A DNA stretch of 64,000 bases, taken from the NCBI RefSeq assembly GCF_033807575.1, contig NC_084707.1:13564550-13628549 (forward strand). The letters are read 5' to 3'. The stretch is from Cydia pomonella (lineage: Eukaryota; Arthropoda; Insecta; Lepidoptera; Tortricidae). Each line of letters starts with the position of its first letter. The stretch's first letter is position 1. The position numbers and the translations under genes were made by a program. This document shows, piece by piece, positions 56,873 to 64,000 of the stretch. The notes beneath the pieces are model-generated. The model saw only the letters and a program-made list of their open reading frames with translations. It was not told the origin of the DNA and searched no databases.

Positions 56873-58145
56873 CCGGGTATTTTCTGGAACACGGGAAAAT
56901 AATTAAACTATATATTGTACTCCTAAAACGATATAACTTTTTCACGTCAGCAGCTCGAACAAGGTTAATTTGCTGCTTAAAAACAGTGAGCAAGATCGCA
57001 TTTTGCCCACCGAGTGAGACAAAATAACATTCAAGTGACCTTTATATTCGAATGTCATTTCAACGTGCGGGGCCTAATATAAGTTCGAAATATTTGGATT
57101 CTATTGTCTTTATCCCTTTCACGTCATTAGCAAAAAGAAAGAGACAAAAAAAGTGCATACGTAATTCAACGGTATATTGACGGTTTATAATAGAACCCCG
57201 AAATAAGTCAGACCGCATCGTTCCAAAACACCCTACGAGTCTTCATTCGTAATAATTAATTAATGAAATAAAAGTTTAAAATTTAATAAAAACACCATAT
57301 TTTACGTATTTTATTATACAATCAAAACAATTAACTTATACAAATTTACGCAATTGTTACGCAGTAAATAATTCTACTTAACTACTTTTAACGATCTCTA
57401 TTATAGTTGACAAATACTAGTATCCGCAATTCGGACCGGATCTTACAAAGTTTTTTTTTTACAAAAAAAAGTTGTCGATTGTTCGTTAATTCATTATTTT
57501 CGTATTATTTTATTGAAATTCCTTTTGTTTTGTTTTATTGCGGTAATTAAAGTTAATTGTTAGAATACCTTCAGAAAACATGAGTGAAATAGTGATTCGT
57601 CCGTCTGGATTACATTTTTTCAGGTTGTTTTTTTTGATGGCTGACTGACGTGAATAATTTTTTGTACTACACGAGATCAAAGTTATTTACATCTCGTGCG
57701 CTTTTGAGTCCCTTACTACGCTCAAGATTCTAAATCATTATAGAATCTTTCGCTTGCACGGGACTCAAAATAAGCACTTGAAGAAATATCAAACTTTGCT
57801 CTCTTGTTGTACAAATAACTATTGATTAACAACTTTTAAAAATTATGTAATCTTTAGATTTTATCTTTTTCATACAGATTTAATATTATTTTCAATGTAC
57901 GCTGACATCAGTGTTTGGCGTTGCTTGTCACGCTTTAAACGTAACAAAATTCGCAATAGACTGCGTCTTAAAATTAACTTCGATGTGTTATGTTATGTTA
58001 CTTGTTGTTTTCTTTTTTTTTTTGCTCTCTCTCTAATAAAAATTAAAACATAAGTTATTTTTAAAAGTTTCTGAACAAATGTTGGTGAGTTTGAGGAGTA
58101 CAGCCTACAGTTTAATATATTGCTCCTGGTACAAGAAACACCCGG
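56873..58145. mobile_element. Composite TIR element CCGGGTRTTT, TA-flanked
   Basis: The left end CCGGGTATTTTCTGGAACAC, then TAAACTATATATTGTACTCC, mirrors the right end (reverse: CCGGGTGTTTCTTGTACCAG and TTAAACTGTAGGCTGTACTC). TA flanks each end. About 1.27 kb, with no transposase-like frame. Its interior holds a second copy of the palindromic module (57458-57820). A non-autonomous DNA transposon, perhaps Tc1/mariner-like by the TA duplication. Confidence 0.65.
57458..57820 (+). repeat. Palindrome-containing module, copy B
   Basis: Collinear with 56184-56569, including TTTATTGCGGTAATTAAAG, ACATGAGTGAAATAGTGATT, and the CTCGTGCGCTTTTGAGTCCC to TTGCACGGGACTCAAAATA hairpin. A short central stretch differs (GATGGCTGACTGACGTG). 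Lies inside the composite TIR element. Confidence 0.75.
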
Positions 58146-58274
58146 TATTATAATTCTTATTGCATACATAATTAGTTTTTTTTTTATTACGTATGTGTTA
58201 GAATATTATTATCCTATATACAAATGTATTACGTATGAAACTGACCTGTTTCTCTTTGACGTCCAATGTTGATA

Positions 58275-58451
58275 AAATATTGCTCTATGAGGAAACCGGC
58301 TCACGAAGTTTCCCTTCACCGAAAAGTGACTGGTAAAAATTTCGTAGGTACATTAGTTCCGAAAAACTCATTGGTACGAGTACTAGCCGGGGTTTGAACC
58401 CGCGACCCCTGGATTGCAAGTCGCTCGCTCTCACCGCTAGGCCACTAGCAC
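58275..58451 (-). mobile_element. tRNA-derived SINE, reverse
   Basis: On the minus strand the 5' end is tRNA-like: GTGCTAGTGGCCTAGCGGTG (A box) and GTCGCGGGTTCAAACCCCGG (B box), followed by CTCGTACCAATGAGTTTTTC, ACTTTTCGGTGAAGGGAAAC and TTCGTGAGCCGGTTTCC. Both Pol III boxes are intact. The acceptor stem does not pair, so it is a SINE rather than a tRNA gene. It interrupts the 58454-58612 element. Confidence 0.85.
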
Positions 58452-58453
58452 TT

Positions 58454-58612
58454 TTGTTTGGTCTATTGCGTTTAGAATCTAACGAAATAACGGTAATTTT
58501 TCTATTAAATTCCATTTCTAGAGAAAACGGTTTCCACCAACTAAATCTTAAAAAATCACTTTGATTTTGATCTGAAGCGATCGTTCAGCATAATACATTA
58601 TAAATTCATGGC
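58454..58612 (-). mobile_element. AGAGGGAAG-TIR element, fragment, reverse
   Basis: Reverse strand shows ATTATGCTGAACGATCGCTT, CAAAGTGATTTTTTAAGATT, TAGTTGGTGGAAACCGTTTT and GGAATTTAATAGAAAAATTA, collinear with the right half of 29420-29759. The end is cut by the neighbouring SINE. Confidence 0.6.
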
Positions 58613-58614
58613 TT

Positions 58615-60915
58615 TTCGTATGTAATTTGCTTTAAATTAGTCATGTTGAGATTCTGATACAAGCCAACTCTCTCACATGTAAATCATGTAATCCCAATTT
58701 TAAGTGTAATTTTTCTCCACTTTACCCATCATTATATCATTATTAGAAAAACCTTTCACTATCATCAATATTTACGGAAATACGTATATTACCTAAAGAT
58801 ATATAATTAATAAATATTTATGAGTAAAGTATATCTGACTAACCGGCTAAGTACCTACCTATTTCGTATTTCTGAAGCTGAAAATCATGTCCATAATTTG
58901 CATTAAAACAAACTGGTGGTCAGCAACGGCATTCGCGATACCGTACAACAACGTACTATTTACCATAAACAATGTGTTTTTCAATATGCATAAATTTCCC
59001 GAAGTTTCACCTACAGAGCGGACGGCGAGTAATGGTGGTCCATAATGTACCGAGCGACTAGCGAATACCAAGCACCTGCGAATACTATAATTTATTCTGA
59101 ATATGCCTTTAGAAATTCTCCCGCAGATTCCGTGAAGGATGTGTTGGATATAAATCTCAGGTACGGTGATGCAGTGATTGCTTATAAACCGGTTGTTTAC
59201 TTATTATTCTACAAGAAACTCTGAATTAAGTCAAACGGCTATAGAGAGTCGCTTCTGGCCAAATAGGAATATGTGGAATAATAATACCGTTAGTTTTTTG
59301 TTTCTTGTAAACTGCGATGATGCGATTGATATGTAGATTAAGTTATTGGAGAGGTGCGGTTGGAATCAACATAAACATTTTACCGATATACGAGAATGCT
59401 GTAACATAAATCCATAGAGCACGGCATTATGACTAATGGAGAGATATCGCGATAATAGACAATAGCTACAAATTGCAGCCCTTGGGCGAACTGATTTGCG
59501 CATGCGCAACCTAGCCGTGTGTCCTCATTGCTTGAGCGAGTAGGGCGAGTCCAGTTCCAAGACGAACTAGTGGAACGAATATAAAATATATAATCGGATA
59601 GAGCTCGTATAATGGTTTTGATCTTATACTGATGAACTTACCCGTGCTTGAGCTCTAAGACTGCCATGACAGTGCAGGCCTAAGTATCTGTTTCTATAGT
59701 TTACAAATACATTTCACTTCATAACTGATGACTACACACCATGTTAGGTATTAAAATATTATTAATATTATAACCAAGAGAAAAAGATGAAACAATTATT
59801 ACATATACTGTCACGTGAAACAATTCATGAACACTTTGTTCATTGCAAGGAAAGTTTCTGAGCATTTTCCAACTACCGATATTTAAATATTTATCCCAAT
59901 CCCAATTAACTAATGTTAACCTACAAAACCAGAAAATGTATGTAACTGTCTTTATTATACACGGTTTATTTGTTTCACGAAAAATGTATTTAGTAGAGCA
60001 TAAGAATAGTAGAGCAAGGTCGGTTCAGCGGCAGCGTCTGTTGTGCACCTACATATTTGATATATCTGCAGATCTATTTGCGGTGATGATAGCTGAACTC
60101 GGCTTGCGACGTCAGCTGATTAAAGTAAACGAGGAGGTTGGCATTGATGATAAAATTAATGACATCATATGGGTGCCTTCGTTACTTAGGTACATAAGTT
60201 AATGTAAAGTAGGCATCAGATCCTGTGAACCATTGAAAGCGTTTATAAGTTGAAAAGAGTTGAATCACAATCAGATTCAACTCATTTGGTATAGAGAGAA
60301 ATAAGTACGTCACTCTAAGGCTATAAGTCACACGACTAAATTTTCCGGTATACCGTATACGGGATTTTATCGAATACCGTAGTGACCGCAAAATTTGTAT
60401 GGCAACTTCCAAGATCGTTCATACGGCTAGACGGCTTTCCCGCATTTGTATTGTTATGGTTAGGTTAAGTAAATACATAGCTGATTTTTATTCATGGTGT
60501 CCGTCGAACCTATATTTGGTGAGGACCTACTTGCTATATCAAAGCAACACAAAACTCTGATGTGACAGCTAAAGTCGGACAATAAATTAAATTAATTAAT
60601 CTGATAGCTTTATAGGTATATTGTATAACGTAATTAATTCGAGGTACTTGCCCCTTGAAAATACATAAGCAACCTGTCTACCGGTCCACAAGTTAACATC
60701 CTATTTTTATTAACGATAATTATTGTTCTATAATAATAATAATATTGTTGTTGTAATATTTTGGTCAGATGTGAGAAAGAAAACAAGTGAGAAGAGCTAT
60801 AGTAATTTACAACCGTTTACAAGGCATACGTGCACATACCCAGATATCTTTCCGTCGTGTTGTTCCCGCAGGGAACAGTTAACCCGTTTAATAGAGCGAA
60901 GACTGTTTGTTCCAG
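58615..60915. other. Intron, no recognised gene
   Basis: Open frames at 59843-60202 (+) and 60182-60412 (-) have no recognisable domain. A perfect palindrome TTGCGCATGCGCAA at about 59496-59509 fits the NRF-1/Ewg binding consensus and sits beside a mildly GC-rich patch (59470-59570). The sequence just before 60915 ends in the acceptor CTGTTTGTTCCAG. Confidence 0.45.
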
Positions 60916-60984
60916 GTGTCCGGTGCCGTCGAGTTGGCAGACCCCGCAAATACTGCGCAGATACTAGCTCAACTACAAAATCCT
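60916..60984 (+). CDS. Host-gene exon downstream of the C1 finger
   Basis: A 69-nt exon with acceptor GACTGTTTGTTCCAG and consensus donor CCT|GTAAGT. It is open in phase 0 on both sides and encodes 23 residues, VSGAVELADPANTAQILAQL plus QNP. Codon use is clearly coding-like compared with the AT-rich intron. Phase matches both the C1 exon ending at 29330 and the candidate first exon ending at 41497. No domain is recognisable in such a short piece, so membership of the same gene is inferred from strand, phase and the lack of other exons between. Confidence 0.75.
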
Positions 60985-63043
60985 GTAAGTAGTTACACCG
61001 TTATAGAGCTAAACTGCGACTCGCTACGACACTACCCGTCATCAATTACAGTAAGAACCGTTTAAAACATATGTATCATCTTTATTTTCCATCTCAGAAA
61101 TGATCGCACTAAACTAACGCGATATTTTCGTTGGTATGATAAGCAAATATAAATATCAGGAAGTCATGAAAAGTTCATATATTTTTGGCTGACACACACA
61201 GTGCCTATCCACTATAATTTATTTCACATTGATATTGATGTGTAACAAATAAAAATTTCGTACAAATTTACTAGTAGGTACTTCATAAATAAACCTTGAT
61301 TCATACTTATACATAGGTTTTTATATTTAAATACATTGGAAGTATACTTTTGAGGCTTAATGAACCCAGCCGTTATTAACTATATCTGGTTAATTATGTG
61401 AAAATAAACGCACCTAATGAAGTTTTAAAGACATAATGTATAAACCATGCTCTGCCTTAACCCGACCATAAATGGCACTTATTGCCAATTATTCCTTCAA
61501 AATGTCGTATAAATGAGTATGCAATGACTATTATCGGAGACACCTCAAAGAGTGAGGTTATTAACTTTCGGCTCAAAAATATTCGCAGATACGAGCTGCG
61601 AGATATGGCTGATATAAGGGGCTGTTTGCAGCTGGAAATTGCTGATATTACTCCCCATTATGATTATGATTATGGGACGTGAACAAGAAAGTGGCACGAC
61701 CGTCCGGAGTCGGCGTTGGCGCTCACGCGTCGGTTTAATTTTCACACCACTCGGGAAAACTCCTGGCCTGTTCCGACCATTATTTCACATTATTTTCGCC
61801 TTACCCGTTAAGTAAATTGCTTAGAAATCACGGTCGAGTGTTCATCCGTAATAATGTTTTATCGACTGAATAATGTAACAAGTAATATGTAGGTACTTAG
61901 GTATTTTATTTTCGCTTTGATTAAAATTGTTGCCGTGACAAAAGCCTTTTATCTAATTCTAAATTCCTATCGAATTGTTAGAAATGCATCATTATGAACA
62001 TGAACATTTTGAGTGAAACTTTCTGCAAGTTTGAATTGTTTATTGAATCTGTTTTCATAGGTTTCCTATTTTAACAAAAAGATTTCTACAGTATTTTCTG
62101 TTGTTGATCTTTTGTTAATAAAGTAAACTTATAGCAAGATGCACACTACTATTTTGACTGAAAAAGGTTACAATACCTAGTAATCGACCTATTGACGTGT
62201 TTAACTACAATTCTTTAAGCTGATCGGAGCATGTGCCGGGTTAGGCACGCCGTGGCAAGGATTTAGAAAGTGCTAACGACACTTCAAACATTAACTGTTC
62301 CGCGGCTCGGCGCTACATTCCGACCTCCATGTTTCTCTCTTCCTGCTCTTAAACAAATATCACTAACCCTTAACTTTCAAGTTGATGCTTCGGAATTCTC
62401 ATCTCCAGTTTAGAGATAGAATACTAGCCGATTTCCATTAATTGTTATTTAATGGAAATCGACTCCACCAATTTTGAGACCAATACGTAAAAAAACATTA
62501 TACATTGTATTTAACGGTGAGAGGTATCTATCTTTGTCTGATTAAAAACAAGGGACACCAGCATGGTTGTAGAAGCATTTAATTATAAATATTAAAGCAC
62601 AACTCATTATTAGAAAAATCTAGATGCCTAGACAGCAAGTTTTATTTAAACCTAAGATAAAATCAATTTTCGTGTTACATTTAGCGAGTACGCCTTGATT
62701 TTTCTTTAATTTAACCTCCTGCGCTTTCAAGATCATTTTAATTGAAATAAATGCGACATTTTGCCCTTCAGACAAGGACTGTTAACCAATATTCATTAGA
62801 TTTTATTGATTATTGAGACACATTGCAGTATCGCCAATTAAAAAAGGGTCAAACTAGCTTTCCATTCTAAATGAATCTGTTATCTAAAAGTAAGTAATTA
62901 ATTATAATAAACATGTGATGTTAATCTGCGAAGGGTAATGTTCTCGATATTATTGAATTGCTTAGGATATACAGCAGGCGCTTGGCACACGATTTTTCAC
63001 CCTTTGCCGGATTGTTGGAATTGCCGAAAAAGTGGATTGTATG
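60985..63043. other. Intron, nothing recognised
   Basis: AT-rich sequence. The short open frame at 61482-61682 (+) has no recognisable domain. No repeat family recognised. Confidence 0.5.
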
Positions 63044-63851
63044 GGAAATAAATAAAAATAAAATAAAATGCATTTATTTCAGACAAACATGGTCCATAAT
63101 TTTGTTAGTACATCTTAAGAATTAAAAGCTATGACTAAGGTTAACTTAAAAAATAAACTTAAATAACTATCTTAGGTACTAGGGATAAATGCAGAGAGGA
63201 CCAGTGCCTTATCAGGCCACTGTCCCATCTGTCAGCCACGACGGTCAGGAGACTGTGGCGGCTGTCGCGCACCCTGCGGAGCGTCGCGGCGCAGCGCTTG
63301 CGCAGTGTCGCGTGGAATCCGTCCACATGTGCATCCGCGAACATGCCCGACGCACTGCAGTAGCGAGGCAGCCGCAACAGTACCCTGAACGCGTCATTAT
63401 ATTGTACGCGCATGGCGTTAAAAGCCTTTTGCGTGTACCGAGTCCACAGGCTGCAGGTGTACAGCGATGTACAGAATGCTCGAAATAATGTTATTTTAAC
63501 TGGCGCTGTACACCGGCTGAACCTGCGAGCTATCATATTGGCCCTGACGGCCAAGGCCCTCCGCTCCCTCTCAATATCAGCGTCATCACGGAAATCGTCG
63601 GTTACCAAGTGCCCAAGGTATTTAAATGAGAAAACCCTTTTTAGTTGCATGCCATTCAAATGAATAGGTGGGATGTGTGATGGGCACTTGCTTCCCGCTT
63701 TGAAGACCATGTACTCGCTCTTCTTTACGTTATATTTAAGGTTATGCGTTAGGGCATATGACTCACACTTCTCAATAAGCAATCTCAAACCACCAACTGA
63801 CGGGCTCAACAGTACAGTAGAAATAAAGGCGCGGAAACGAACACGTGACAC
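63044..63851 (-). mobile_element. Non-LTR retrotransposon, 5'-truncated, reverse
   Basis: The minus-strand copy ends in an A-rich tail, read on + as AAATAAATAAAAATAAAATA at about 63048-63070, preceded by a 3' UTR with GTCTGAAATAAATGCATTT. The coding part runs to about 63810, where the RT is cut. Standard 5' truncation. Confidence 0.8.
63159..63851 (-). pseudogene. RT C-terminal fragment
   Basis: 230 open codons. From about residue 13, VLLSPSVGGLRLLIEKCESY and KYNVKKSEYMVFKAG follow directly on where YADD should be, then FKYLGHLVTDD, ERERRALAVRANMIARRFSR, SLWTRYTQKAFNAMRVQYND and FRVLLRLPRYCSASGMFADA. This is the thumb and C-terminal domain of a non-LTR RT of a lineage common in arthropods, distinct from the Jockey-like element at 29.9 kb. 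The catalytic YADD and everything before it are gone; the first ~12 residues are flanking DNA read in frame. No stops within the retained part. Confidence 0.8.
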
Positions 63852-64000
63852 ATTATCCGGCGTTCGGCTGTGTAAACTGCCGGATTATAGAGCAGGCCAT
63901 CTAACACGCTGACTGCCGGATTAACCTAACCTATCCAAGGGATGAAAGGCACTCATTTCTGTCGAACCAGTTCGGCGCTCGAACGCAGTGAGAGCAACAA
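63852..64000. other. Flank of truncated LINE with short repeated motif
   Basis: CTGCCGGATTATAGAGCAGG and CTGCCGGATTAACCTAACC repeat a CTGCCGGATTA motif about 43 bp apart, with TATCCGGCG inverted nearby. Perhaps part of another repeat cut by the window edge. No gene seen. Confidence 0.4.

Noticed and set aside
58275..58451. tRNA gene with intact A and B boxes
   Set aside because: Acceptor stem does not pair and the sequence continues into a known SINE body.

Overview
This window looks like a stretch of a lepidopteran (moth or butterfly) nuclear genome. It is AT-rich, almost entirely non-coding, and crowded with repeat families typical of Lepidoptera: MINE-2-like MITEs carrying hitch-hiking (GTCY)n microsatellites and AGGGTTCCGTAG-type subterminal repeats, tRNA-derived SINEs, foldback MITEs, Jockey/CR1-like LINEs and a mariner. 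Family names come from memory of the motifs; no database search was possible.

The only convincing host protein-coding signal is a set of small exons on the + strand, separated by very large introns. Exons at 24529-24637 and 29293-29330 join in phase to encode a complete C1-type zinc finger with Cys-x2-Cys-x10-Cys-x2-Cys-x4-His-x2-Cys spacing, most like the C1 domain of tensin-2. A phase-compatible 69-nt exon follows at 60916-60984. A possible alternative first exon (41426-41497) ends in the same phase, so a second promoter could make an isoform lacking C1. The CpG-rich stretch at 40.2-40.5 kb may be part of that promoter. An apparently intact initiator tRNA-Met gene lies on the minus strand at 9200-9271.

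Layout. 1-9 kb: mostly unrecognised sequence with a few MITEs, one MINE-2-like copy and one SINE. 9-13 kb: the tRNA, MINE-2-like copies, and a family with a ~253-bp period, one copy of which is split by a MINE-2-like insertion. 13-17 kb: foldback MITEs and a MINE-2-like copy. 17-19.3 kb: a striking inverted repeat whose arms (~0.88 kb each once a MITE is subtracted) are built from five diverged ~180-bp tandem units. 19.6-20.1 kb: an orphan PHD-like ORF. 20-24 kb: little recognised. 24-32 kb: the C1 exons around a SINE split by ~1.7 kb of other repeats, then a LINE with an uninterrupted 676-codon RT frame. 32-37 kb: MITEs, a MINE-2-like element with internal triplication, and another interrupted by a foldback element. 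37.8-39.1 kb: a full-length mariner with a single nonsense codon. 40-49 kb: the candidate alternative first exon, MITEs and long unrecognised intron. 49-52.2 kb: a three-level nest (LINE in hAT in MINE-2-like MITE), then a MINE-2-like element carrying a 5S rRNA fragment. 54-58.6 kb: a minisatellite hit by a hAT MITE with perfect 8-bp target duplication, a composite TIR element with repeated internal modules, and SINEs. 60.9 kb: host exon. 63-63.9 kb: a 5'-truncated LINE.

Most of the biology readable here is transposon stratigraphy inside introns of one gene. The inverted tandem-unit array at 17-19.3 kb is the most unusual structure; it could be a foldback-type element or a hairpin-RNA locus.
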